A stretch of DNA of 64,000 nt from Marinobacter salinisoli (GTDB taxonomy: Bacteria; Pseudomonadota; Gammaproteobacteria; Pseudomonadales; Oleiphilaceae), in NCBI RefSeq assembly GCF_017301335.1, contig NZ_CP071247.1, positions 992,001-1,056,000 on the forward strand. The letters are read 5' to 3'. The notes under the pieces are model-generated. The model saw only the letters and a program-made list of their open reading frames with translations. It was not told the DNA's origin and made no database searches. Made by a program: the position numbers and the translations under genes. Positions 32,478 to 41,936 of the stretch are shown piece after piece. Each line of letters begins with the position of its first letter. Within the stretch, counting starts at the first letter, position 1.

Positions 32478-33764
32478 ATGTTGGCGGACTATGACGCGTC
32501 GCTGGTGGCGGCATCCTTCGTGGTGGCAGTGCTGGCGGCCTATACCGCACTGTATTTCGGAACCCGGCTGAACAAGGCGTGGGGCAGTGATCGCCGACGT
32601 TGGCTGCTGGGCGGCGCCTTGGTGATGGGCTCCGGTGTCTGGACGATGCACTTCGTCGGTATGCGGGCCATGCCCATGGACGTCGCCATGTCCTTCGATA
32701 CCCTGATGACTGCAATTTCCTGGCTGGCGGCCGTTTTGGCCTCCGGGGTGGCGTTGAATATCATCAGTCGGGCGCATCTGGGCGCTCCGCTGTTTGCCGT
32801 TGCCTCGATCACCATGGCCGGCGGGATCGTGGTGATGCACTACCTGGGCATGTACGCGATGCGAATGTCTGCGGCCCCGGTCCTCCATCCGGGCTTTCTG
32901 GTGCTGTCGGTGGTGATTGCGGTACTGGCGTCCGGTGCTGCCCTGGCCATCTGTCGCTACCTGCGCAATCAGCAGGGCGCCCGGGCCGTGTTTCTCCAGC
33001 TGGGGGCGGCGTTGGTCATGGCCGCCGCCATTTGCGGTATGCACTATACCGGCATGCTGGCAATGGTGTATCCGCAGGGGGCGGTGCCGGCCACGGACAA
33101 CGGGCTGACCGGCCAGTGGATGGGCATTCCCCTGGCGGTGGCCAGCGTCTTATTGCTGGCGGTCGCGCTGGTGGTCACCATTGTGGATGTGGGTGAGCGC
33201 CGGGCGCTGGAGCGCCGCAGGGCCGCAGAAGACCGCCGGGTTGAGCGGATGGCATTCAGGGACTCGCTGACCGGGCTACCCAATCGTGCCGGTCTGGAGC
33301 AGACCCTGCTGGACATCCTGGCGCAGGATCCCGAACACAAGCGGCATTTCGCACTGATTTACCTGGACATGGCGAATTACCGCGAACTGACCAGCCAACT
33401 GGCGTCGGACGCCATGAATCAGGTTATCCGCGAGGTCAGCCAGACGCTCCAGGAGTATCTGCCCGGGGCCGCCTATCTGGCGCGCTATTCCAACACCGCC
33501 TTTGTCGTGCTGTTGCCGGATCACCACAAGGCCGATTATGGCTTCCTGTACCAGCGTCTGCGCCGGCTTGATGACAAAATGACCGCGGCCGGCACGGCGA
33601 TTACCTGGCGTGCCGGGCAGTCCGTGTACCCGGTCACCGGGGCGTCCAGCCGTAAACTCATTCGCGCCGCGATGTTGCCCAGGGCGCTGGCGGACATCGG
33701 CCATTTCGACAATGTGGAGGTCAGCCCGTCCGTGACCCTGCCCGGGCAAATGAGGCTTAGCTGA
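32478..33764 (+). CDS. MHYT-domain membrane sensor with degenerate GGDEF domain
   Basis: This is a 428-residue protein. About seven membrane helices carry three MHYT motifs (MHFVGMRAM, MHYLGMYAM, MHYTGMLAM), proposed to bind copper and sense O2, CO or NO. A coiled linker (RRALERRRAAEDRRVERMAF) leads to a GGDEF-like domain (DSLTGLPNRAGLEQ) whose signature loop reads RYSNTAF instead of GGDEF. It cannot be a normal diguanylate cyclase and may bind GTP/c-di-GMP or a partner. AGAGAGG precedes the ATG; the open frame starts earlier. Confidence 0.85.
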   Translation: MLADYDASLVAASFVVAVLAAYTALYFGTRLNKAWGSDRRRWLLGGALVMGSGVWTMHFVGMRAMPMDVAMSFDTLMTAISWLAAVLASGVALNIISRAHLGAPLFAVASITMAGGIVVMHYLGMYAMRMSAAPVLHPGFLVLSVVIAVLASGAALAICRYLRNQQGARAVFLQLGAALVMAAAICGMHYTGMLAMVYPQGAVPATDNGLTGQWMGIPLAVASVLLLAVALVVTIVDVGERRALERRRAAEDRRVERMAFRDSLTGLPNRAGLEQTLLDILAQDPEHKRHFALIYLDMANYRELTSQLASDAMNQVIREVSQTLQEYLPGAAYLARYSNTAFVVLLPDHHKADYGFLYQRLRRLDDKMTAAGTAITWRAGQSVYPVTGASSRKLIRAAMLPRALADIGHFDNVEVSPSVTLPGQMRLS

Positions 33765-33849
33765 CAAACGGGTGCCTTGGCGGCTATTCTTGTCACAAGG
33801 CACAGGCCACGGAGGCCTTGGGCTCAAGTGTTTAAAAGGAGAGAACGCT

Positions 33850-36561
33850 GTGGCCGAAAGCCGAAAACAAACTCGCTGGGGGCGCCTTCTGCTCACTGGG
33901 CTGGCCGTTCTGGTTCTGCTCTATGCCATCGCCGGTTTTTTTATCCTGCCCTGGTGGGCGCAGAAGACCCTGCCGGAGCGGCTCAGTGAGCATCTGGGCT
34001 GGCAGGGCAGCGTTGAAAACGTGTCCATCAACCCTTTTACCCTCAGTGTCGAGGCGCTGGGGCTGTCGGCTGAGGACGGTCAGGGCGAGAAGGTGGTCGG
34101 CTATGACCGCCTGTTTGTGGATCTCAACTTCTTTCAGCTGGTGCAGGGCATCATCGGGTTCGAGGCCATCCAGGTAACCGAACCTTTCATCCGCGTGGAT
34201 CTGCTCGAAGACTATTCGATCAATTTTGCCCGCGACTGGCAAAGCCATAATCCGTCAACCGAGCCGGCACCGACTGATCAGGACATCCCCCCGCCCCGGC
34301 TCTATTTCGGCCAACTGGTGGTCGAGGGCGGTGAGTTGCTGTTCCGGGACTTCAGTCGCCAGCAGCCAGCAGAGTTCCTGATTACACCGCTGGATCTGAA
34401 TCTGCGTGATCTGGCCACCTGGCGTCGTGAGGGTGTTGACAGCAGTTACAGCCTGACCGCTGCCCTGGGCGATGATGTCATCGAGTGGCAGGGCGACCTG
34501 AGCGTGGTGCCACTCGCGTCGCAGGGCTCGCTGACTATCAGTGGCCTTGGTTACGAAACCATCAAGCATTTCCTCGCCCCCTTTGTGCCCTACGACCTGC
34601 GCGGCGGCGTGATCAGCCTGAGTGCCGACTACACTCTCGCCGGTGGCGAAGTGCTTGAACTCGCGGCCAGTAATGGCGTCCTGGAGCTGGAATCCCTGGC
34701 CCTGGCACTTTCGCCTGACGCTGAATCTCCGGCCCTTGCCACCGACTCCTTCAAAGTGGATGGAGTGGCTTTTGATCTCGCTGGTCGGGAAGCGGCCGTA
34801 GGCCAGGTCAGCATCACCGGCCTTGAGGCCGCGCTGGCGCGGGATGAATCCGGACAGATCGACTGGCTCGCGCCGCTGTCCGCCGGTGACGAGTCCGGCC
34901 CGTCGGCTGCCGAGGACTCGTCGACCGGGTCGGCAGCAGTGCCGTTTCGCTGGTCGGTTCAGGGCATAGCCCTGACCGACAGCCGGGTGTTGTGGCGGGA
35001 CGCCATGTTGCAGACCCCCGCCGAACTCGCGCTGGAGCAGATTTCCGTGACCACCGGAGAGCTGTCCCATCAACTGGACGAACCGGTGAGCTATCAGGTG
35101 CAGGCAACCCTGGCCAGCGGTGGCGGATTGTCGCTGGATGGCCAGGTGACCCCCGCGCCCTTTACCTTCGAGGGGGCGGTATCGGTTGCTGGCCTGGCGC
35201 TGAAAGCACTCAGCCCCTATGTGCAGCAAAACGCCAATCTGACTCTCTCCGGCGGGATCCTCAGCGTGGATGGCAATCTCGATCTGGACGGTCAGCAGGA
35301 ACCCCTCACCGGCACCTTCAGCGGCACGGCGGAAGTGGCGGATCTGGCCGTTACCATGCCGAACCGGAAGGGCGAGCTGCTGACCTGGCGTGCACTGCGC
35401 CTGGCGCCCATCGAATACAACGTGAGCCCCGCGCGCCTGGAGATCGGTACGGTCACGCTCTCACAACCCGCCATGAGTCTGGTTCGCGCGCGTGACGGAG
35501 GGTTCAATGTCGCTGCCATAAACCGAGGTCAGGGTGGCTCGGCGCCTGCGGCAAAGGATGCGGGCGCGGCCGAGGGCGATCGCCCGGATTTCATCTTCCG
35601 GATTGGTCAGTTCATGCTGGAAGAGGGCTCTGTTGACTACACCGACCGCTCGCTGGAGCCCGCGGTGACCACGTCGATGGAACAGGTGTCCGGCTCCATC
35701 ACTGGCCTCAGTAATATCGCGCCGCAGCAGGGCAAGGCCAGCCTTCAGGGGCAAATCAACGAAGTGGCGGATCTTGAGTTCAACGGCACCATCGGGACAC
35801 TCGGTGCCGACTCCACCAGTAAGCTGACGCTGACGGTGGATGGCCTGTCACTGCCGCAGTTGGCGCCTTACTTCCGCCGCGGCCTTGGCTACGAGGTCGA
35901 CAGCGGAAAAATGAATCTGGATCTGGATTACACAATCACCGGCACCGAGCTGGATGCCAACAATCACATTGTTCTGGACCGGCTCGAACTCGGGCAGCCG
36001 GTGCCCAGCGACGATGCGGTGGATGCGCCGGTGGCCCTGGGCCTGGCCCTGCTGCGTGATGGCGATGGTGTGATTGAACTGGACCTGCCGGTCAGTGGTG
36101 ATCTGAGCGATCCCAGTTTCAGTATCCGGGAGGTGATGAGATCGGCGCTGGGGAACCTGTTGGTCAAGACCGCGGCGGCACCGTTTACCATTCTCGGTTC
36201 CATTGTCGACATCGCCGGTTTCAGCAGTGAGGAACTGGGTCTGGTCAGTTTCGAGGCCGGCAGCGCCGACTTGGCCAGGGCGGAGCAGGAAAAGCTGGCT
36301 GCCCTCGCCAAGGGTCTGAATGACCGTTCCGAACTGGTGCTGAATATCCGCGGTGGCGTCGCGCCAGAGGTGGACGGTGAGCGACTCTCCTCCGACGAAC
36401 TGGGCAGCCTGGCGGCACAGCGGGCGCAGGTGGTTCGTCGTGTGCTGGAGGAAACCCACGGCGTCTCCAGCGACCAGCTTTACCTGCTGGATGCCTCCAA
36501 TAATGCCACCGCAAACGAGGCGGGCCTTGTAAGCATCGAGCTTACTCTGGACGCCCGCTGA
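33850..36561 (+). CDS. DUF748 (AsmA-like) envelope protein
   Basis: This is a 903-residue protein with an N-terminal membrane anchor (LLLTGLAVLVLLYAIAGFFIL), WAQKTLPERLSEHLGWQGSVENVSINPFTLSVEALGL typical of DUF748, and long repeated beta-rich segments. A C-terminal OmpA-like fold may be present (FEAGSADLARAEQEKLAALAKGLNDRSELVLNIRG). It probably spans or lines the periplasm, as in AsmA-family proteins linked to lipid transport. The GTG at 33850 with AAGGAGAGAACGCT is preferred over in-frame upstream codons. Its last 20 bases overlap the convergent next gene. Confidence 0.87.
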   Translation: MAESRKQTRWGRLLLTGLAVLVLLYAIAGFFILPWWAQKTLPERLSEHLGWQGSVENVSINPFTLSVEALGLSAEDGQGEKVVGYDRLFVDLNFFQLVQGIIGFEAIQVTEPFIRVDLLEDYSINFARDWQSHNPSTEPAPTDQDIPPPRLYFGQLVVEGGELLFRDFSRQQPAEFLITPLDLNLRDLATWRREGVDSSYSLTAALGDDVIEWQGDLSVVPLASQGSLTISGLGYETIKHFLAPFVPYDLRGGVISLSADYTLAGGEVLELAASNGVLELESLALALSPDAESPALATDSFKVDGVAFDLAGREAAVGQVSITGLEAALARDESGQIDWLAPLSAGDESGPSAAEDSSTGSAAVPFRWSVQGIALTDSRVLWRDAMLQTPAELALEQISVTTGELSHQLDEPVSYQVQATLASGGGLSLDGQVTPAPFTFEGAVSVAGLALKALSPYVQQNANLTLSGGILSVDGNLDLDGQQEPLTGTFSGTAEVADLAVTMPNRKGELLTWRALRLAPIEYNVSPARLEIGTVTLSQPAMSLVRARDGGFNVAAINRGQGGSAPAAKDAGAAEGDRPDFIFRIGQFMLEEGSVDYTDRSLEPAVTTSMEQVSGSITGLSNIAPQQGKASLQGQINEVADLEFNGTIGTLGADSTSKLTLTVDGLSLPQLAPYFRRGLGYEVDSGKMNLDLDYTITGTELDANNHIVLDRLELGQPVPSDDAVDAPVALGLALLRDGDGVIELDLPVSGDLSDPSFSIREVMRSALGNLLVKTAAAPFTILGSIVDIAGFSSEELGLVSFEAGSADLARAEQEKLAALAKGLNDRSELVLNIRGGVAPEVDGERLSSDELGSLAAQRAQVVRRVLEETHGVSSDQLYLLDASNNATANEAGLVSIELTLDAR

Positions 36562-37381
36562 CCGCCGCTCGCTGGCCGGCCAGATTGTCCGGCAGTTGCA
36601 GGCCCCATTTGCTGACCAGTTCGGCATAGGAGCCATCGGCGATTAGCGGGCGGAGCAGACCGAAAACCTGGGCCGCGGTCAGTGGGCTGTCCTTGCGTGC
36701 AACGATTCTCAACACGTAGCGCTGGTCGGGTTTCTCGGAAATCAGCAACGAAGGCCCGGTGCCATTTTTCTGTGACCAGTGGTTGTGCAGAAACGACCGG
36801 TTGATGATGGTGATTTCAGCCACCGACGGACGGTCGGCTTTGATCAGTTGCAGGCTTCGATTGTGGTTGTCGGAAAACTCGATCTTGAAGCGCTTCTGGA
36901 GTTCCTCGGGATCGGTTTCCCGGTCGGCAAAACCATAGTGGTAGCCGGACATGGCAATGATGCTCCGGCTGGCGATGTCGTCGAAAAAGGACTGACCCCG
37001 GCCGGGCTTGTCCAGGGCCACGTACACCTCTTCCTCCACCAGAATCGGTTCGCTGATGCTGGCCGCGCGTGTTGCCCAGCCCCAGTCGGCACTTTCAAAC
37101 AGGATGACGTCATACAGCCCGGCTTCGAAGTCCAGATACCGGCGTTTCGGCGAGGTGTGGAAGATCCGGATATCGAGGTCGTCGTGGGCGGCTTCGAGGG
37201 CGGGGATCAGATCCCCCAGCAGGCCTCTGGGCTGCTTGTTGTGATCGACATCTGCGATGGGGGGAAAGTGATAGGCGCCAAAGGTTATCACCGTGTCGGC
37301 GTGCGCCATGGATAACGAGCCGTCCAGCAGGAATGCGGCGAGCAGGGCCAGCTTACATAAATACTGCCTGCTTACTGACAT
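36542..37381 (-). CDS. Periplasmic solute-binding-like protein (SBP_bac_3)
   Basis: This is a 279-residue protein with a signal peptide (LALLAAFLLDGSLSMAHA). An SBP_bac_3-like body follows: ITFGAYHFPPIADVDHNKQPRGLLGDLIPALEAA, LYDVILFESADWGWATRAASISEPILV and a conserved C-terminal LRPLIADGSYAELVSKWGLQLP. No transporter genes adjoin it, so it may be an orphan binding protein or a sensor-type protein as found in many Marinobacter and Pseudomonas genomes. It converges on the DUF748 gene with a 20-base overlap. Confidence 0.82.
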   Translation of the reverse strand: MSVSRQYLCKLALLAAFLLDGSLSMAHADTVITFGAYHFPPIADVDHNKQPRGLLGDLIPALEAAHDDLDIRIFHTSPKRRYLDFEAGLYDVILFESADWGWATRAASISEPILVEEEVYVALDKPGRGQSFFDDIASRSIIAMSGYHYGFADRETDPEELQKRFKIEFSDNHNRSLQLIKADRPSVAEITIINRSFLHNHWSQKNGTGPSLLISEKPDQRYVLRIVARKDSPLTAAQVFGLLRPLIADGSYAELVSKWGLQLPDNLAGQRAAVSGRPE

Positions 37382-37486
37382 CAGGGCGATTACCTTTGAA
37401 AAACCTCTAACTTCTGGAGCCTAGCACCGACATCGTTCACTATGAATAACTGAATTATAAAACTGTGCAAAATGGGAATAAGAGCC

Positions 37487-38080
37487 ATGGGCCACGCTGT
37501 CAGCCACTTCTTTGCCTACGTGTCACGCCTGCGCTGGATCAAGCGCTGGGGCCTGATGCGCAACGCCATTGAGGAAAACGTCGCCACCCATTCCTGGGAA
37601 GTGGCGACCCTCGCGCATGCCCTGGCACTGATCCGGAACCGCCACTTCGGCGGGCAGGTCAATGCCGACCGGATTGCTGCTGCCGCGCTCTACCACGACG
37701 CTACCGAAGTGATCACCGGCGATATGCCGACACCGGTGAAATACCACTCGAAAGTCATGCGGGAAGCGTTTGGTGATATCGAGCACAAGGCCGAAGTGGA
37801 GTTGCTGGCCCTGTTGCCGGACGACCTGCGGGACGATTTTGCGCCTTACGTCAGGGAATCGCGGCTGCCGGCGGAAGACAAGGAACTGATCAAAGCGGCG
37901 GACCGCCTGTCAGCGTTGCTGAAGTGTCAGGCCGAAATCCGGGCCGGTAACCCGGAGTTTGAGCCGGCGGCCCGGCAAATCCGGGCGCGCCTGGAACAGG
38001 AGGGGTTGCCGGAAGTGGGCTATTTCCTCAAGGTGTTTGCGCCCAGCTATGACAGCGCCCTGGACCACCTTCTGGAGTAA
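37487..38080 (+). CDS. yfbR: 5'-deoxynucleotidase YfbR (HD domain)
   Basis: This 197-residue protein matches YfbR from the start: MGHAVSHFFAYVSRLRWIKRWGLMRN. The HD residues lie in VATHSWEVATLAHALALI, YHDATEVITGDMPTPVKYH and KAADRLSALLKC. It removes phosphate from deoxynucleoside 5'-monophosphates in the cytoplasm. The ATG at 37487 aligns with E. coli YfbR; an ATG five codons earlier is possible. Confidence 0.92.
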   Translation: MGHAVSHFFAYVSRLRWIKRWGLMRNAIEENVATHSWEVATLAHALALIRNRHFGGQVNADRIAAAALYHDATEVITGDMPTPVKYHSKVMREAFGDIEHKAEVELLALLPDDLRDDFAPYVRESRLPAEDKELIKAADRLSALLKCQAEIRAGNPEFEPAARQIRARLEQEGLPEVGYFLKVFAPSYDSALDHLLE

Positions 38081-38103
38081 GCCCGCGTTCCGGAAGTGCC
38101 GGA

Positions 38104-39138
38104 TCAGGCGTCGGCAGCCGAGCCGAGCACGCCGGCGCGCAGGCCGTCGCGCTGCAGCGACTGACGCACCACATCTTCCGGGCTGCCGGTCAGCTCCCGG
38201 AACATGCCCATGGAGCCGAGCAGCGCCGAGGATTCGTAAGGCACGAAGATACGCTCGCCGTCCTTGGCCATGTTCGGCAATACCTTGATGTAGCTTTGTC
38301 CCAGCAGGTACCCGATAACCGTCTGCTTGTTCTGCTCGCTGTCACCCATGGCGCTGAGCACCAGGCGAATGGATTCCTGCTCGCCCTGGGCCCGCAGGAT
38401 GGCGGATTCCTTGTCACCCTGGGCGTTCAGGATGGCGGACTCGCGCTGGCCCTGTGCCATGGCAATGGCCGCGGACTTCTCACCCTCGGCTTCGGTGACG
38501 GTGGCGCGCCGCTTTCGTTCGGCCGCCATCTGCAGGCGCATGGCCTCTTCCACCTCTTCGGGCATGCTGATGTCCTGCACCTCGACCCGGGTCAGTTTGA
38601 CGCCCCACTTCGACGCCGGCTCTTCCATTTCGGCCTGAATCGCATTGTTTACTTCACTGCGGGACTCGAACAGCTTGTCGAGTTCCATTTTGCCCACCAC
38701 CGAACGCAGGGTGGTCTTGGCCAGCACTTCCACCGCCTGACTCATGTTGGCCACCTCGTAAACCGCCCGGCGCGGATCGATGATCTGGTAGTACAGGGCG
38801 CCGTTGATTTTCACCGTCACGTTATCGGTGGTCACCACGGGCTGGCCGGGAAAGTCCATGACGGTTTCACGGCGATCAATCCGGGTTTCGTCGCTGGTAA
38901 CCGGGTGGTAGTCCTCACCCATCCGCACATAGCGAATCATGGTGATCGGGCGAGGCCGCTCGATGAACGGGATAATGATGTTCACACCACTTTCCAGCAC
39001 CCGGTTAAACGAGCCCAGGCGCTCGATGACCATGACCTCGGACTGGCGAACGATCACCAGGCCCTTGGCGATGATGAAAATGCCGATAACGACAAAAACC
39101 AGGCTGAGAACCAGCCCGGGTGTGATGAATGCTTCCAT
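38104..39138 (-). CDS. SPFH/Band 7 membrane protein (QmcA/paraslipin-like)
   Basis: This 344-residue protein has one N-terminal helix (LVLSLVFVVIGIFIIAKGLVIV), a Band 7 domain (VIERLGSFNRVLESGVNIIIPFIE; DFPGQPVVTTDNVTVKINGALYYQI), and a long Ala/Glu/Gln coiled region (AEGEKSAAIAMAQGQRESAILNAQG). It probably forms ring assemblies at the inner membrane linked to protein quality control. It is paired with an NfeD gene two bases upstream, the classic SPFH-NfeD arrangement. Confidence 0.93.
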   Translation of the reverse strand: MEAFITPGLVLSLVFVVIGIFIIAKGLVIVRQSEVMVIERLGSFNRVLESGVNIIIPFIERPRPITMIRYVRMGEDYHPVTSDETRIDRRETVMDFPGQPVVTTDNVTVKINGALYYQIIDPRRAVYEVANMSQAVEVLAKTTLRSVVGKMELDKLFESRSEVNNAIQAEMEEPASKWGVKLTRVEVQDISMPEEVEEAMRLQMAAERKRRATVTEAEGEKSAAIAMAQGQRESAILNAQGDKESAILRAQGEQESIRLVLSAMGDSEQNKQTVIGYLLGQSYIKVLPNMAKDGERIFVPYESSALLGSMGMFRELTGSPEDVVRQSLQRDGLRAGVLGSAADA

Positions 39139-39140
39139 GT

Positions 39141-39599
39141 TTACTGCTCCGTGTTGTGGGTCGTTTCTACGATGGCGGTGGTGCCATCAAACTGCTGAAA
39201 GGTAACTTCGGTGCCTTCGGGCAGATCGGTCTGGCCGGTGCTTGCCACGCGCAGACGGTAGAAGTCACCGTTTACCTTGATGCCGGTGGCACCGTCATAA
39301 TCCCGTTTCAGGGTGAGAAAGCGCTGATTGTGTTCCACACCGGTTCCGGTGGTGCCGTAGGCGACGCCCTTGGGCGAAAAGCGCGGACGGATCCAGCGGA
39401 TGGCTACTGGCACCAGGATGCCGGAGGAAATGCCCATGGCCACCAGTTGCCACTCGAACGTCGCGCCAAGGAAGGACACCAGGGCCGTCAGCCCGGCGGC
39501 AACGCCCAGTGCCAGCAAGACCAGGACGCCCGAGGTGAGTTCGGCAAGGCTCAGCAACAGGGCAAGAATCAGCCAGAAATGCGTCAGGCTCCATTCCAT
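39141..39599 (-). CDS. NfeD family membrane protein
   Basis: This 152-residue short NfeD has about three hydrophobic segments (FWLILALLLSLAELTSGVLVLLALGVAAG; LVAMGISSGILVPVAIRW) and a C-terminal OB-fold-like beta domain (GATGIKVNGDFYRLRVASTGQTDLPEGTEVTFQQFDG). It lacks the N-terminal protease domain of long NfeD. It partners the SPFH protein whose gene follows after two bases. Confidence 0.9.
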   Translation of the reverse strand: MEWSLTHFWLILALLLSLAELTSGVLVLLALGVAAGLTALVSFLGATFEWQLVAMGISSGILVPVAIRWIRPRFSPKGVAYGTTGTGVEHNQRFLTLKRDYDGATGIKVNGDFYRLRVASTGQTDLPEGTEVTFQQFDGTTAIVETTHNTEQ

Positions 39600-39851
39600 A
39601 GTTTACGTCCAGTAATTCAGAGAGTTGGGCCGGGCCCGAGAGCCGACCACCGGGCTCCGATTGTATCCAAATCCGCCGGCGCCGTCCTTCAGTGACCGCA
39701 CAGCCTTCCGGTTCTGTGGCCAAAGTCATATTCACGAGGAGGCTAATTGTTAAAGTGTTTGTTTTACTGAAGGAAGGCGGCGCCCGGGTTTGTTGCGTTT
39801 GAAGTGGGGCGATCGCTTATAACAATACAGTCAGCCAGGAGAACTGACGCT

Positions 39852-40667
39852 ATGAAGGATTTGAACAACAAGGTTGCGGTGGTTACCGGTGCGGGGTCGG
39901 GTATTGGCAGGGCGCTTGCTCAGGCTTTGGCGGCCCGCGGATGCCGGTTGGCGTTGTCCGATGTCAGTGATACCGGATTGGCAGAAACGGTCAAATCGTT
40001 GGGAGAAGCCGAGGTTAAAAGCTACCGTCTGGATGTCGCGGACCGGGATGCGATCTACGCGCACGCGGCAAAGGTGCGCAAGGATTTTGGTCAGGTCAAT
40101 CTGGTGATTAATAACGCGGGTGTGGCCCTGTCTGCCTCGGTGCGGGAAATGACCGACGAGGACTTCAAGTGGGTCATGGACATCGATTTCTGGGGCGTGG
40201 CGCACGGCACCCGCGCCTTCCTGCCGCACCTGATCGAATCCGGCGATGGTCATGTCGTCAACATTTCCAGTGTGTTTGGTCTGATTGGGGTGCCCAAGCA
40301 AAGTGCCTATAACTCGGCCAAATTCGCGGTGCGCGGCTTTACCGAAGCCCTGCGGCAGGAAATGAAGCTGGAGAAACAGCCGGTGCAAGTGAGTTGCGTG
40401 CACCCCGGCGGCATCCGTACCAATATCGCCAATGCCGCGCGCATGGGTAAGTCGGAGAACGCCGCAGGCCTGCGCAAGGGCTTTGACAAGCTGGCCCTCA
40501 CCACGCCGGAGAAAGCCGCAGAGACCATCGTCAAAGGTATCCTGCGCAACGAATCCCGCATTCTGGTCGGGCCGGATGCCTGGGGCATCGAAGCCATCAA
40601 CCGGCTGCTGGGATCGGCCTATCAGCCTCTGGTGGAACGTTTCTCGCGCAAGAATCTGTACGTATGA
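39852..40667 (+). CDS. Short-chain dehydrogenase/reductase
   Basis: This 271-residue classical SDR has the cofactor motif VVTGAGSGIGRALAQAL, LVINNAG, the catalytic Ser in VNISSVFG and YNSAK, and CVHPGGIRTNI. The acidic residue in LALSDVSD after the second strand suggests NAD(H) preference, though this is only a rule of thumb. CAGGAG precedes the ATG. The substrate is unknown; related Marinobacter enzymes act on lipophilic alcohols or ketones. It stands alone between hairpins. Confidence 0.9.
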   Translation: MKDLNNKVAVVTGAGSGIGRALAQALAARGCRLALSDVSDTGLAETVKSLGEAEVKSYRLDVADRDAIYAHAAKVRKDFGQVNLVINNAGVALSASVREMTDEDFKWVMDIDFWGVAHGTRAFLPHLIESGDGHVVNISSVFGLIGVPKQSAYNSAKFAVRGFTEALRQEMKLEKQPVQVSCVHPGGIRTNIANAARMGKSENAAGLRKGFDKLALTTPEKAAETIVKGILRNESRILVGPDAWGIEAINRLLGSAYQPLVERFSRKNLYV

Positions 40668-40671
40668 CAAC

Positions 40672-40699
40672 GTGATGGCCGGAGGCATCCGGCCATCAC
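40672..40699 (+). terminator. Perfect 12-bp hairpin after the SDR gene
   Basis: GTGATGGCCGGA and TCCGGCCATCAC pair perfectly around GGCA, four bases after the stop. The following AAAACCG gives a T tract only on the opposite strand. A bidirectional or mRNA-end function is likely. Confidence 0.6.
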
Positions 40700-40776
40700 A
40701 AAACCGAATTGTCCTGTTGTCAGACAGGAAAAGCCGCCTATACTTGCGGTGACTCTACGGACAAGAACAGACCAGC

Positions 40777-41883
40777 ATGGATACGCCGAACCAAATGGAT
40801 TTGGGGGCTACCCTGGCGCACAGCCGCTCCGGCCTCAGGGACAGCCACCGCCGCTCACTGACGCGGCTGATGTTTACCGTGACCGGCACCGCTCTGACGG
40901 TGTTCGCCTGCCTGCAGCTGCTGAACGGCGCCTGGTGGGTGGGCGTCTGTGAGCTGCTGGCCAGTGCCACCTTGTTTGTCGGGGTTTGGCGATTAGAGGC
41001 CACGCCGCACCTGCAGCAGTGGATTTATCTGTACCTGGTCGCCCTGTTCTCGTTTTTTCTGGTCATCATGATCCTGCCCAACGCGTCGGTGGCCGCGTTC
41101 GTCTGGATCCTGATGATCCCTGTGCTGGCTTACCTGCTGCTCGGAAAGCGCGAGGGCCTGATCCTCAGTGTGCCGTTCATGCTGTTGGGCGGTTACTTTT
41201 ACGTCCGTCACCTGGGAACGGTGGATAACCCCGGAATCGCCATTGATCTGCTCAACTTTGTGCTGTGCGCGTCACTGATGCTGGCGTTTGTCCACCTGTA
41301 CGAAATTCGCCGGGAAGAGGCCGAAAACCGCCTGGTGACCATGGCCCAGACCGATGCCCTGACCGGCCTGCCGAACCGCAGTAACTTCCAGGAAACCCTG
41401 GCCCGAACACTGGCCGAGAGTGAACGCAGTGGCGCTGATTTTGCGCTGGTGATCATGGACATCGATCATTTCAAGCTGATTAACGATGCGCTCGGGCACG
41501 ACGCCGGTGACAGGGTCTTGCGCCATATCGCCAGCCGCTTGCAGGAACGTCTGCGAGCAACCGACTTCGTCGGGCGCATTGGCGGTGAGGAGTTCGGCCT
41601 GATATTGCGCGGTGTCCGGCCGGCCCACGCGTTTGAGCTGATGGATGAATTGCGACAAGTCATCGCCGAGCGGGAAGTGCGTTACGGGGAGGCCCGGATC
41701 TGTGTCACGGCCTCGTTTGGCATTGCCCACTGGCCGGTGCACGGGCGAAGCGCAGAAACCCTGTTCAGCATGGCCGATCGTTCCCTGTACAAGGGCAAAA
41801 CCTCGGGCCGCAACTGCGTCGTGTCGGCCGAACCCAAAGATACCTTCCATGCCAGGGACATTCTGGCTGGCGGCGCCGTCTGA
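40777..41883 (+). CDS. Membrane diguanylate cyclase (GGDEF)
   Basis: This 368-residue protein has about five or six N-terminal membrane helices (residues 30-175) without a known sensor domain. A complete GGDEF domain follows: TDALTGLPNRSNFQETLAR, DIDHFKLINDALGHDAGD and an active-site loop GGEEF. It should make c-di-GMP at the inner membrane. No obvious RxxD inhibitory site is seen just before the signature (ERLRATDFVGRIGGEEF reads RATD, one residue pattern that could fit RxxD). Confidence 0.92.
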   Translation: MDTPNQMDLGATLAHSRSGLRDSHRRSLTRLMFTVTGTALTVFACLQLLNGAWWVGVCELLASATLFVGVWRLEATPHLQQWIYLYLVALFSFFLVIMILPNASVAAFVWILMIPVLAYLLLGKREGLILSVPFMLLGGYFYVRHLGTVDNPGIAIDLLNFVLCASLMLAFVHLYEIRREEAENRLVTMAQTDALTGLPNRSNFQETLARTLAESERSGADFALVIMDIDHFKLINDALGHDAGDRVLRHIASRLQERLRATDFVGRIGGEEFGLILRGVRPAHAFELMDELRQVIAEREVRYGEARICVTASFGIAHWPVHGRSAETLFSMADRSLYKGKTSGRNCVVSAEPKDTFHARDILAGGAV

Positions 41884-41936
41884 ATCCGGTACCCTTGAAA
41901 GCGATCCTGAGCTTTCTTGAATAACCGGACTGCGTT

